From JABMMZ01 sp044377005 (GTDB lineage: Bacteria; Bacteroidota; Bacteroidia; NS11-12g; UBA955), in contig JBILJV010000039.1 in assembly GCA_044377005.1 (NCBI GenBank), positions 1 through 20,703 of the forward strand: DNA of 20,703 nt, in the 5' to 3' direction. The position numbers and the translations under genes were made by a program. Below the pieces are notes generated by a model. It was not told where the DNA came from, did not search any database, and was given only the letters and a program-made list of their open reading frames with translations. This document shows, piece by piece, positions 1 through 8,395 of the stretch (position 1 is its first letter; the number at the start of each line of letters is the position of its first letter).

Positions 1-121
1 CCCATGCGTTAGGTGAAACAGGTTCATTGCCTTCAAAAACTCCCATGTTGCGAATTTGCTGAACACGAAAAACATCATTGTCGTAGTGAAAGCTGTAAAA
101 TATTTGCTTTTTTGTTGCCAT
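1..121 (-). CDS. TIR-like (DUF1863 / ThsB-type) protein, N-terminal fragment
   Basis: This is the first 40 residues of a gene that continues beyond the left edge. It was read by reverse-complementing the window start from the ATG at 121-119. The protein begins MATKKQIFYSFHYDND and continues through VFRVQQIRNMG to VSPNAW. The pattern FYSFHY-x3-D followed by R-x2-QIRNMG is the signature N-terminus of MTH538 TIR-like (DUF1863) proteins, the fold of the Thoeris defence protein ThsB. Family knowledge: such TIR proteins make NAD-derived signals or hydrolyse NAD in anti-phage defence. Whether a ThsA-like effector follows cannot be seen. No Bacteroidota -7 box is visible in the 57 nt between the start and the neighbouring palindrome, which fits a promoterless cassette gene. 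The catalytic region lies outside the window, so the functional class is inferred from the N-terminus only. Confidence 0.75.
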   Translation of the reverse strand, partial: MATKKQIFYSFHYDNDVFRVQQIRNMGVFEGNEPVSPNAW

Positions 122-178
122 GATTATCCATTTATGTTTGTTTAATTTTTCGTGAATGTCGTCTTTTAGGTTTGCTGG

Positions 179-306
179 TAACGTTTTGCCACTTGGCGAA
201 GGTGGCGATTTTCACCACAAATGTTGATGCGGAGAACCAAACTTTGATTAACCGAAAATGTGTCTGCGGAGCACTGAACCGCCACTTTTGCAAAACGGCT
301 GTTATA
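179..306 (-). repeat. attC-like imperfect palindrome (candidate integron cassette recombination site)
   Basis: The two ends are TAACGTTTTGCC at 179-190 and GCAAAACGGCTGTTA at 290-304. Reverse-complementing the right end gives TAACAGCCGTTTTGC, so both arms carry TAAC then CGTTTTGC, with three extra bases on one side. A second paired block follows further in: AGGTGGCG on the left against AAGTGGCG on the right. Two paired boxes separated by an asymmetric spacer, AAC/GTT cores at the outer edges and a total length near 128 bp match attC (59-be) architecture. The site lies just 3' of the serine hydrolase gene and just 5' of the TIR gene, as between two cassettes. It does not match the full RYYYAAC/GTTRRRY consensus, so another family of palindromic repeat is possible. 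Confidence 0.55.
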
Positions 307-320
307 GCCCGTTTTTCTTG

Positions 321-1406
321 TCATTTCGTTAATTCCGTTTTTACTTTTTCTCTAAATTCTTTATTTGTCAATATTTTTAGTTCAAATTCGTTCATTGACA
401 TTTGAAGCCTTGTCATTTCCAAAACACTTAAGTTGTTAAGAAAATAAGCCATCTCTGTTTTATTTCCTTTTTTGTCTGTCGCATATAAAGCTTTCGTTAA
501 AACAAAAGCAGTTGAACCACCTTTCATTCCACTGTGTTCTAACCATTCTTGATTGGCTGGATTTTCCAAAATATACTCCATTACTTCGTCTAAATATTTT
601 TGCGTTTGTTCTGTAAAATATTTTCTGCTGTTAATTTTTTTCATAACTGAAACGTAATCTTCAACCGTTGAAGAAGGAAGTCGGTCTGACCATACTTTTT
701 GTATGTCAATCCCTAAATCTCCAACATCCTTTTTGTACAAAGTATCAATAAGCAGTTTTTGATGAATATTATTAGTTGCATTAATATATTCAATTTGTTT
801 AATTTGTATCAATTTCTTTTGTAGGTCTTTCCCTTTAAGGTCTGGAAATAATTCTTTGCCTACAAAAAGTGCAGAAACAATATTGTAAATTTCGGTATGG
901 TTTTTCAAGCCCAAACTGTCCAAACGATTATTTACATTTTCTATCCCAAGTTTATTTAATAACCATTCTGTGTTTGCATTTGAGCTAAACTTTATCATTC
1001 CTTTTGATATTTCACGAATGGAAATTTTGTCATCAGAAATTTTGTTTTTAATTGATTTTAACCAACTTGAATGAGCACCACCATCAGTATTTGGTACATA
1101 AAACTTGTCCAAGTCTGTCAATGAAATTAATTCGTCAGGATTAATTTGACTTTTAGCACTTTGCTCTGCATATTCAATTGCAAGAATTATTTTTACAGTG
1201 CTTGCTAATGGCATTATTTTGTCAATATTTCTACTTGCAAAAATTGTATCGTTTCTAACAAGTAGGATTGACGACTTTTCTGAATTAGAGTTAATAAAGT
1301 TTAAAACTTTGTCTTCGCTTGGTAAAAAATAGTAAACTCCAACTGCACCTGTTAAAACTACAAGTCCAACTATGACACCAAGTCCTATTAATATTTTTTT
1401 TAACAT
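321..1406 (-). CDS. Membrane-anchored serine hydrolase, class A beta-lactamase fold
   Basis: A 361-residue protein. Residues 4-28 form one hydrophobic segment after a KK pair, either an uncleaved N-terminal anchor or a signal peptide, so the rest should be periplasmic. The penicillin-binding-protein/beta-lactamase active-site motifs can be placed: SxxK at S69-T-V-K72, an SxN triad at S141-S-N143, and a KTG-like K295-G-G-S298 following HSGM. Between them is about 150 residues of mixed helix-rich sequence. Family knowledge: this fold covers class A beta-lactamases, transpeptidase-like enzymes and esterases. KGGS in place of KTG and the lack of a recognisable omega-loop ExxLN make a true antibiotic-hydrolysing enzyme doubtful. 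The gene sits alone between two palindromic elements and has no visible -7 box, which suggests a cassette gene. Its substrate is unknown. Confidence 0.8.
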   Translation of the reverse strand: MLKKILIGLGVIVGLVVLTGAVGVYYFLPSEDKVLNFINSNSEKSSILLVRNDTIFASRNIDKIMPLASTVKIILAIEYAEQSAKSQINPDELISLTDLDKFYVPNTDGGAHSSWLKSIKNKISDDKISIREISKGMIKFSSNANTEWLLNKLGIENVNNRLDSLGLKNHTEIYNIVSALFVGKELFPDLKGKDLQKKLIQIKQIEYINATNNIHQKLLIDTLYKKDVGDLGIDIQKVWSDRLPSSTVEDYVSVMKKINSRKYFTEQTQKYLDEVMEYILENPANQEWLEHSGMKGGSTAFVLTKALYATDKKGNKTEMAYFLNNLSVLEMTRLQMSMNEFELKILTNKEFREKVKTELTK

Positions 1407-1825
1407 ATTTTCAATTTTTAACGGTTCTGCTATAAAATGGGTTATAACTTATTTATAGGCCTTACATCGTCAGACCTATACAACACTATGTAAGTTATAT
1501 AAGCCTGAAAAATATCAGCTTTTTATCAAGTTAACACTGCAAATGTGTTTTTTTATTTTTATATTTCATAGTACAAATGTCATACAAACGAGTATAAGCA
1601 TTTATAAACGGCTATGCCCAATAAATACGTGAAAAAAGTTTTAAAAAAAGTCCTTTTTTGAATTCCTTATTCAATTTTACAATTTTAAAATTCCTCTCTT
1701 TCAGCACTTTAATGCCCAAAAATACCTTTAACCGAAAAATGTGGCCGTTTATCTAAACCAATGGAAACTTTAAAAAACATTTTTGTTTCCTCAGTATTTT
1801 TAACTTATTTCGCAGCCTCAAATCC
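1407..1825. other. 419-nt intergenic region between the hydrolase and the efflux operon
   Basis: No open frame with coding character was found on either strand. It holds the 5' flank of the hydrolase gene (minus strand), a 55-nt palindrome at 1444-1498, and the flank of the tetR-type gene (plus strand). Two fragments resemble parts of the element at 179-306. One is AAACGGCTATGCCC at about 1607-1620, compared with AAACGGCTGTTATAGCCC. The other is TTAACCGAAAAATGTG at about 1728-1743, compared with TTAACCGAAAATGTG. They may be remnants of further attC-like sites or chance similarity. No convincing TAnnTTTG promoter was found directly before the tetR-type gene. Confidence 0.5.
1444..1498. repeat. 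Nested palindrome, attC-like or hairpin
   Basis: The outer arms are ATAACTTA (1444-1451) and TAAGTTAT (1491-1498), both 8/8. The inner arms are TATAGG (1454-1459) and CCTATA (1475-1480), both 6/6. The two pairs are separated by 2 nt on one side and 10 nt on the other, around a 15-nt loop. This two-box asymmetric design and roughly 55-nt length fit a short attC site. No T-run follows on either side, so it is not an ordinary intrinsic terminator. It lies upstream of the serine hydrolase, where a preceding cassette boundary would be expected. Calling it a recombination site is inference. Confidence 0.4.
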
Positions 1826-2440
1826 ATGCTCGAAAAAATTTGCCTTACCACTGAAAAATTATTCATGAAATATGGAATAAAGAGCATTACAATGGATGAT
1901 GTTGCCAAAGAACTAAGTATCTCCAAAAAAACACTTTATCAGTTTGTAAAAGATAAAAATGAATTGGTGCAACACACCATCATGTCGCATATTAATACCA
2001 TTGATTGCCTTTCGGATCAATTAATTAACAAGGAAAATAATGCCATCCATCAAATATTAAACATTGCTGAAATGGTGATTCAAATTCATAAGGATGTTAA
2101 CCCAACCTTGATTTATGATTTAAAAAAATTCCATGCCGAAACCTATGAACTGTTTAAACAACACCGCGAAAACAACATGTTTGAAAAAATATCGGATAAC
2201 CTAAAGTTAGGCATAGAACAAAACTTGTTTCGCAGTGACCTAAATATTCCACTTACTACAGGCTTTTACATGGGACTTATAGACCTTTGCCTGTCTGATG
2301 AAATTCAATCTTTAGCCCAAACACCATTTACTCAAAAATTCACTTACATGATAAGCTATCATCTCAATGCTATTTGTACCCCTCAAGGAAAACAATTTAT
2401 GTCCGAAAACGCCACTTTATTAAACCAAAACTCTTTTTAA
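1826..2440 (+). CDS. TetR/AcrR-family transcriptional regulator
   Basis: A 204-residue protein of normal TetR length. Residues 1-50 form the N-terminal DNA-binding domain, with the typical LFMKYGIKSITMDDVA, then SISKKTLYQFVKDKNELV as the recognition-helix region (about 25-45). The remaining 150 residues are a ligand and dimer domain without a recognisable subfamily signature. The gene is the first of a four-gene unit: only 9 nt separate its stop from the TolC-like gene. By analogy with AcrR, it probably represses its own operon until a toxic compound binds; this is inference, and I did not identify an operator. The start is the first ATG in the frame. Confidence 0.92.
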   Translation: MLEKICLTTEKLFMKYGIKSITMDDVAKELSISKKTLYQFVKDKNELVQHTIMSHINTIDCLSDQLINKENNAIHQILNIAEMVIQIHKDVNPTLIYDLKKFHAETYELFKQHRENNMFEKISDNLKLGIEQNLFRSDLNIPLTTGFYMGLIDLCLSDEIQSLAQTPFTQKFTYMISYHLNAICTPQGKQFMSENATLLNQNSF

Positions 2441-2449
2441 AACCAGATT

Positions 2450-3793
2450 ATGACTCTTAAACCCTCATTATTTGTTGCTTCTGTTCTTTTTGTCAGTGCC
2501 TTTAATAGCCAAGCATTTGCTCAAAATAAAAACAACGACACTACTACATTTACACTTGTGCAAGCCCTGGATTTTGCAGTTGCCAATAACGCACAAGTTA
2601 AAAATGCCTATGCCGATTTGGCCATCGCCGACCAAACAGTTAAGGAAGTTAAATCCATAGGTATTCCTCAATTGCGCGGTCAGGTGCAATACCAAGACAA
2701 CATTGAAAAACCCGTTTTTGTATTCCCTATCAATGGCGTTTCTACCCCAATCCGTGTGGGTAACAAGTACACCACACAAACTTCACTAAATTTAAGTTGG
2801 TTGATGCTAGATGGTACTTATTTTCTTGGTTTAAAAGCGGCCAAAGAATTTACCGAAATGTCCAGAAAAATTGCCTCAAAAACAGAATCAGATGTTAAAA
2901 TAGATGTTGCCAAAACCTATTTTATGACACTTATTGTTAAGGAAAATGCAAGTTTATTAAGCAGTACATACCAAACGTTGCAAAAAACTTACAATGAAAT
3001 TTCTGCTTTAAACAAAGAAGGTTTTGTTGAAGCTTTGGAAGTAGACCGTTTGAAATTGCAATTGAATAATTTGCAAATCAATATTAAAAAATTAAATGAC
3101 CAATACCAAATATCGCTTGGTTTGCTTAAAGCAAAAATGGGAATCCCTCAAGATAAACCAATTAAAATATCTGATGATTTGAATGCTTTAAACCAACGTT
3201 TTATGATTTCGGATACGACCTCTAGCGTTAGCCTTACAGGACGTACTGATTATCAAATTTTACAACAACAAAAACTATTGAACGAATACAATTTAAGAAG
3301 ATATAAATATGGCAAATACCCTAACTTAGTGGGTGCTTTGAACTATCAACAAAGTAACTTTGGTGAAACCATCGATTACAGTCGAAATAACTGGTTTGGG
3401 AGTACCTTTATGGCGCTTCAAATAAATGTACCTATCTTTTCTGGCTTTGGTAACGATGCTAAAATTCAAAAAGCAAGAATTGAACTCATTAAAAGTGAAA
3501 ATACAATCAACAATGCCACAAATTACATGAATTTGGAGGTGTTTCAGTCGAGAATGAAATACCTTAGAGCTATAGAATATGTAGAACAACAAAAAGAAAA
3601 TTTAGATTTAGCGAATAAAATTTTAAACATCACCACTATCAAATACAAAGAAGGTGTTGGTAGCAATTTGGAGTTAACCACCGCCAATCAAGATTTAAAA
3701 AACAGTCAAACCAATTATTTAACCGCCCTTTACGACTTGCTAGTTGCCAAATTAGATTACCAAGTTGCGTTAGGTCAAAACATAAAATTATAA
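2450..3793 (+). CDS. TolC-family outer-membrane efflux channel
   Basis: A 447-residue protein. A signal peptide is visible at residues 1-24, with a hydrophobic core ending AFA before QNKNND. Two outer-membrane-efflux-protein repeats follow. The first begins FTLVQALDFAVANNAQV, with long amphipathic helices (about 140-230) and the stretch QLNNLQINIKKLNDQY. The second half ends in YKEGVGSNLELTTANQDL and the terminal helix LLVAKLDYQVALGQ, both characteristic of the family. Family knowledge: it forms the trimeric outer-membrane exit duct of a tripartite RND pump. It lies 28 nt upstream of the adaptor gene and is co-directional with both partners, so it should be co-transcribed. The exported substrate cannot be told from sequence. 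Confidence 0.95.
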   Translation: MTLKPSLFVASVLFVSAFNSQAFAQNKNNDTTTFTLVQALDFAVANNAQVKNAYADLAIADQTVKEVKSIGIPQLRGQVQYQDNIEKPVFVFPINGVSTPIRVGNKYTTQTSLNLSWLMLDGTYFLGLKAAKEFTEMSRKIASKTESDVKIDVAKTYFMTLIVKENASLLSSTYQTLQKTYNEISALNKEGFVEALEVDRLKLQLNNLQINIKKLNDQYQISLGLLKAKMGIPQDKPIKISDDLNALNQRFMISDTTSSVSLTGRTDYQILQQQKLLNEYNLRRYKYGKYPNLVGALNYQQSNFGETIDYSRNNWFGSTFMALQINVPIFSGFGNDAKIQKARIELIKSENTINNATNYMNLEVFQSRMKYLRAIEYVEQQKENLDLANKILNITTIKYKEGVGSNLELTTANQDLKNSQTNYLTALYDLLVAKLDYQVALGQNIKL

Positions 3794-3821
3794 CATTCAA
3801 TAAAAAACAACATTCCATCTC

Positions 3822-4949
3822 ATGAAACAACTATTGTATATCATCACCTTTTCTGTCCTTGTAAGCTCATGCGCTAGCAACGAACTTGAAAACAAAAAGA
3901 AAGAATTAACAAAACTTAAAAAAGAATCTAAAGAACTGGCAGAAAAAATCAAAAAGCTAGAATTAGACATTGTCAAATTAGACACTTCGGTTAAAATTGT
4001 TAAAAAGAAAGAAGTAAAAATTGAATCAGTTTCTCTAAGTTCTTTTAGTCATTATATCGACTTGCAAGGCGATGTAATAAGCACAGACAATGTAATGGTT
4101 AACCCTAAAATGGGTGGATTAGTTACAGCAGTAAATGTAGTTGAAGGACAATCTGTAAGTGCAGGTCAAGTATTGGTTCAATTGGATAATTCTGTGGCAG
4201 CAACAAGTTTAGCAGAAATAGACAATCAATTGAGTTTGGCTACTTTGGTTTACGAAAAACAAAAACGCCTTTGGAATCAAAACATAGGAACAGAAATTCA
4301 ATATTTACAAGCTAAAAATAACAAAGAAGCTTTGGAAAAACGCAAAGCAACTACTCAGTCGCAAATAGCCATGAGCAGAATCGTAGCGCCTTTTTCTGGT
4401 ATAGTTGACGAAGTTAGAGTAAAAGTTGGTGAAACAGCAATGCCCGGAATGGGCGGTGTGCGTGTGGTAAACATGAACAGACTGAAAATTACTGCAAAAG
4501 TGGCCGATTCTTATGCTTCTCTTTTGAAAAAAGGAGATAAAGTAAAGGTAAAAATTCCCGATTTAAACACAGAATTTGAATCAGTTATAGCCTATGTGGC
4601 ACTTAACGTAACAGCAAGTAGTAGAACTTTTGAAATTGAAGTGAAGGTGCCTTCTACAATCAAAAATTTAAAACCAAATTTAATAGCAAAAATTTCAGTA
4701 AATGATGCCAATATCAAAGAAGCGATTGTAATTCCATTAAATGCGATTCAAAAATCGGCCAATGGTGACAATGTTGTAATGCTTGCGGTAAAACAAAACA
4801 ACAAAACCGTTGCTGTTAATAGAATAATCAAATTGGGAATGTCTTATTTAGATAAAATTGTGGTAACAGAAGGTTTAACTAAAGACGACCAAATTATTAT
4901 TGAAGGCAATGAAGATTTAATTGAAGGCCAGGAATTAAACATCAACTAA
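3822..4949 (+). CDS. RND efflux adaptor (membrane fusion lipoprotein, HlyD/AcrA-like)
   Basis: A 375-residue protein. The N-terminus ends in a lipobox V14-S-S-C17, so it is predicted to be a lipoprotein. A strongly charged K/E/L-rich coiled-coil segment (about 22-55) follows, longer than in typical adaptors. The barrel-sandwich (lipoyl-like) domain is split as in the family: VEGQSVSAGQVLVQLDN (about 107-123), then the hairpin helices, then SRIVAPFSGIVDEVRV with KVGETAMPG. Beta-barrel and membrane-proximal parts complete the protein, ending GQELNIN. Family knowledge: it bridges the inner-membrane pump and the TolC channel. The gene is 20 nt upstream of the pump gene, within the same operon. 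Confidence 0.94.
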   Translation: MKQLLYIITFSVLVSSCASNELENKKKELTKLKKESKELAEKIKKLELDIVKLDTSVKIVKKKEVKIESVSLSSFSHYIDLQGDVISTDNVMVNPKMGGLVTAVNVVEGQSVSAGQVLVQLDNSVAATSLAEIDNQLSLATLVYEKQKRLWNQNIGTEIQYLQAKNNKEALEKRKATTQSQIAMSRIVAPFSGIVDEVRVKVGETAMPGMGGVRVVNMNRLKITAKVADSYASLLKKGDKVKVKIPDLNTEFESVIAYVALNVTASSRTFEIEVKVPSTIKNLKPNLIAKISVNDANIKEAIVIPLNAIQKSANGDNVVMLAVKQNNKTVAVNRIIKLGMSYLDKIVVTEGLTKDDQIIIEGNEDLIEGQELNIN

Positions 4950-4969
4950 TATAACAAACGACTGAAACC

Positions 4970-7900
4970 ATGTCACAAAAAATAAAACAATTTGCTTTCA
5001 CAAGTTGGTGTATTGAGAACAGAACTTCTGTTTACATTTTTACCATTATTATCTCGCTCATGGGCTATAGCATCTTCAATAGTTTGCCCAAAGAGCAATT
5101 TCCAGACATTGTAGTTCCTACCATTTATGTGAGCACTATTCACCCCGGCACTACTCCATCTGACGTTGAGAATTTACTAACCAAACCTATCGAAAAGCAA
5201 GTGAAAGCCATTTCGGGGGTTAAGAAAGTAACCAGTAATTCAATTCAAGATTTTAGTGCGGTTATTGTTGAATTTAATACCGATGTTGACCCCGATGTTG
5301 CCAAACAAAAAGTAAGCGATGCGGTGGACAAAGCAAAAAGCGATTTGCCAAGCGATTTAAAAACAGATCCTGTGGTTCAAGAAATTGCCTTTTCGGAGTT
5401 TCCTATTATGCAAATAAACGTGGCAGGAAATTATGACTTATTCAAACTGAAAGATTATGCCGATGATATCAAAGATGAGGTAGAATCATTAAAAGAAATT
5501 ACCAGAGTAGATATTATTGGTGCACCTACCAAAGAAATTCATATTGACCTTGACTTGTATAAAATGCAAGCTGCCAATGTGACCTTTCAAGATGTAGAAT
5601 CGGCTATAGCCCAAGAAAATATCAATGTATCGGGTGGAGAAATTAGAGTAGGGGATTTGAGAAGAGGAGTGCGTGTAGTAGGTGAGTTTGAAAATGTAGA
5701 CCAATTGAAAAACATGGTTATTAAAAATGCATTTGGCAGTCACTTGTATTTGCGCGACTTGGCCGATGTATTGGTTTCACAGAAAGAAAAACAAGACTAT
5801 GCTAGGTTAGACAATAAAGCCGTTATCACTTTAAGTGTAATCAAAAGAGCTGGTCAAAATTTGATTTCAGCATCGGAACAAATCGATGAGAAAATTACGG
5901 AATTGAAAAAAACAAAATTGCCAAGCAATTTGGATATTACCATCACAGGTGACCAAGCAGATTTTACCAAAAATCAGTTGAATGACTTAATCAATTCGGT
6001 GATTATCGGATTTATATTAGTGGTATTGGTATTAATGTTTTTTATGGGAGTACAACAAGCGGTATTTGTGGGTTTAGCAGTTCCTATATCGTCATTATTA
6101 GCCATATTATTAATGCCTTCTTTGGGCTTTACATTAAACATTGTTGTGCTATTTTCATTCCTTTTATCATTAGGCATTGTAGTAGATGATGCCATTGTAG
6201 TAATAGAAAACACACACCGTATTTATCACCAAGGGCAGCATGACATTAAAACAGCCGCTAAGATAGCAGCAGGGGAAGTAATAGTGCCAGTATTTTCAGG
6301 AACATTAACCACTATTGCACCTTTCTTTCCGTTATTGTTTTGGCCGGGTATTATAGGTGAGTTTATGAAGTTTATGCCTATTACGTTAATTTTAACGTTG
6401 TTTGCTTCATTGTTTGTTGCCTTTGTTATTAACCCAGTATTTGCAGTTGATTTTATGACAGATGACAACAAGTATGTGAAGAAAACTTTCAAGCAAAATT
6501 ATTTCAAAACCATTATTGTTATTGCTATCATTGCGCTATTGGGTTACATCACAGGAACCATAGGATTGGGTAATTTTGCAGTATTTACAATACTTTTAAT
6601 TATGCTTTATCACTATGGTATAGAACCATTAATCAAATGGTTTCAAGCCAAAATTATACCTGCTTTTATTGAAAAATATAAATCCATTATTACAACAGTT
6701 CTTTCTAAACGTAATCCATATTATTTAATGGGTTCTTTAGTAGGTTTGTTCTTTTTAACGCTGTTTATCTTTTCTGTTAGAACACCTAAGGTAGATTTTT
6801 TCCCTAATGGTGACCCTAACTTTACATACATCTATATCAAATTACCAATTGGAACCGATGCTTCAGTTACAGATAGCATTACCCAAGTGGTAGAAAAAAA
6901 GGTATACAGTACCTTAACTCCATATCAAGGGATGGTAAAATCAGTGATTAGTAATGTGGGAATAGGTGCAGGAGATCCCCAAAATCCAGACAGAACTACA
7001 ACACCACACAAAGGAAAAATTACAGTGGCATATAAGCAATTCAATTTGAGAGAAGGTATGTCATCAACGGCTGCAATGGATGCACTTCGTGCCAAAATGC
7101 CTAAAATTCCAGGGGTAGAAATTACCGTTGATAAAGACCAAGGTGGTCCACCTCAAGGGGCTCCTGTTAGTATAGAAATAGCAGGTGAGGAGTTTGATTC
7201 ATTAACCGTTATAAGTCAAAGAATTACTAGAATGGTTAATACTTCGGGTATCGAAGGGATAGAAGGATTAAAATCAGATTTGGTATTAAACAAACCTGAA
7301 ATTACTGTTAATATCGACAGAGAAAAAGCCATGAGACAAGGTATTAGCACAGTTCAAGCAGCATTAGCTATCAGAACCGCTATTTATGGCAAAGACATCT
7401 CTAAATTCAGAGAATCTGACAAGGAATCGGATATTATTATCAAATTGAAAGATGAGTACAAACAAAAACCACAAGACTTAATGAATTTGATTATTGCTTT
7501 CAGAGACATGGCAAGTGGTCAGTATAAGCAAATCCCAATTTCATCTATAGCCAATGTTTCATTCAGTAATACCTATTCGGGCATTAATAGAAAAAATCAA
7601 AAACGATTGGTTACTTTATCGTCAAATGTATTGACAGATTATAATGCTAATGATGTGAATGAGGAATTAAGAACCTTATTTTCAGGTATACAAATGCCGG
7701 AAGGTTATTCAGTAAAATTAGGGGGTGCGCAAGAGGACCAAGCTGAAACAGCCGATTTTTTAGGATTTGCCATGCTTTCGGCCTTAGCATTGGTATTCTT
7801 GATATTGGTAACCCAGTTTAACTCAGTTTCCAAACCAATCATAATTTTTATTACCATCTTTCTAAGTTTAATAGGCGTGTTACTTGGGTTTTCTATCAGT

Positions 7901-8344
7901 GGTCAATCCATGTCTATAGTAATGACAGGGGTTGGTATCATTGCCTTAGCAGGGATAGTAGTGAAAAATGGAATTATATTAATTGAGTTTATGAACGAGT
8001 TAAAAGACCGTGGATTAAAAACAAGAGAAGCTATAATTGAAGCTGCAAGTACCCGTTTAACGCCAGTATTATTGACTGCAGCAACGACGGTTTTAGGTTT
8101 GATTCCATTAGCAATTGGATTAAATATTAATTTCGTAACCTTGTTCACTGAGCTCGACCCTCAATTCTTTTTGGGAGGAGACAGTGTTGCTTTTTGGGGA
8201 CCTTTAGCTTGGACCATTATTTATGGATTAACATTTTCATCTTTCTTAACATTGGTTGTAGTTCCTACGATGTATTTAATGTTTTACAAAACAGGACTTA
8301 GAATAGAAAGATATAGACACTATCAAAAAATTAAAAAAGATTAA
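4970..8344 (+). CDS. RND efflux transporter permease (AcrB/HAE1-like)
   Basis: An inner-membrane proton-driven pump of 1124 residues, somewhat longer than AcrB (about 1050). TM1 is at about 20-38, followed by a porter domain. The TM4 proton-relay pair is D406-D407 in LGIVVDDAIVVIEN. The C-terminal half repeats the design, with the TM10-11 region GIIALAGIVVKNGIILIEF and STRLTPVLLTAATTVLGLIP. Two features are unusual compared with E. coli AcrB. Two extra hydrophobic segments (about 512-530 and 534-550) lie between TM6 and TM7, and an extra loop NFVTLFTELDPQFFLGGDS lies before the last TM. From memory, that last loop also occurs in other Bacteroidota RND pumps. It is the last gene of the operon and a terminator follows 17 nt downstream. 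DD in TM4 fits the drug-type (HAE) class; the substrate is unknown. Confidence 0.96.
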   Translation: MSQKIKQFAFTSWCIENRTSVYIFTIIISLMGYSIFNSLPKEQFPDIVVPTIYVSTIHPGTTPSDVENLLTKPIEKQVKAISGVKKVTSNSIQDFSAVIVEFNTDVDPDVAKQKVSDAVDKAKSDLPSDLKTDPVVQEIAFSEFPIMQINVAGNYDLFKLKDYADDIKDEVESLKEITRVDIIGAPTKEIHIDLDLYKMQAANVTFQDVESAIAQENINVSGGEIRVGDLRRGVRVVGEFENVDQLKNMVIKNAFGSHLYLRDLADVLVSQKEKQDYARLDNKAVITLSVIKRAGQNLISASEQIDEKITELKKTKLPSNLDITITGDQADFTKNQLNDLINSVIIGFILVVLVLMFFMGVQQAVFVGLAVPISSLLAILLMPSLGFTLNIVVLFSFLLSLGIVVDDAIVVIENTHRIYHQGQHDIKTAAKIAAGEVIVPVFSGTLTTIAPFFPLLFWPGIIGEFMKFMPITLILTLFASLFVAFVINPVFAVDFMTDDNKYVKKTFKQNYFKTIIVIAIIALLGYITGTIGLGNFAVFTILLIMLYHYGIEPLIKWFQAKIIPAFIEKYKSIITTVLSKRNPYYLMGSLVGLFFLTLFIFSVRTPKVDFFPNGDPNFTYIYIKLPIGTDASVTDSITQVVEKKVYSTLTPYQGMVKSVISNVGIGAGDPQNPDRTTTPHKGKITVAYKQFNLREGMSSTAAMDALRAKMPKIPGVEITVDKDQGGPPQGAPVSIEIAGEEFDSLTVISQRITRMVNTSGIEGIEGLKSDLVLNKPEITVNIDREKAMRQGISTVQAALAIRTAIYGKDISKFRESDKESDIIIKLKDEYKQKPQDLMNLIIAFRDMASGQYKQIPISSIANVSFSNTYSGINRKNQKRLVTLSSNVLTDYNANDVNEELRTLFSGIQMPEGYSVKLGGAQEDQAETADFLGFAMLSALALVFLILVTQFNSVSKPIIIFITIFLSLIGVLLGFSISGQSMSIVMTGVGIIALAGIVVKNGIILIEFMNELKDRGLKTREAIIEAASTRLTPVLLTAATTVLGLIPLAIGLNINFVTLFTELDPQFFLGGDSVAFWGPLAWTIIYGLTFSSFLTLVVVPTMYLMFYKTGLRIERYRHYQKIKKD

Positions 8345-8361
8345 GTTTTTTAAAATGATAG

Positions 8362-8395
8362 AAGGCCCCGAATTGAATTATTCGGGGCTTTTTTG
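8362..8395 (+). terminator. Rho-independent terminator of the efflux operon
   Basis: An 8-bp perfect stem GCCCCGAA (8365-8372) and TTCGGGGC (8381-8388) has an 8-nt loop. It is extended by A-T and G-U pairs and followed directly by TTTTTTG. It lies 17 nt after the pump stop codon. Confidence 0.93.

Noticed and set aside
172..405. 77-residue plus-strand reading frame
   Set aside because: It runs through the attC-like palindrome and antisense to the hydrolase gene end; its peptide has no family resemblance.
1444..1498. Intrinsic terminator for either flanking gene
   Set aside because: There is no T-run after the stem on either strand, and it lies upstream of both neighbouring genes rather than downstream.
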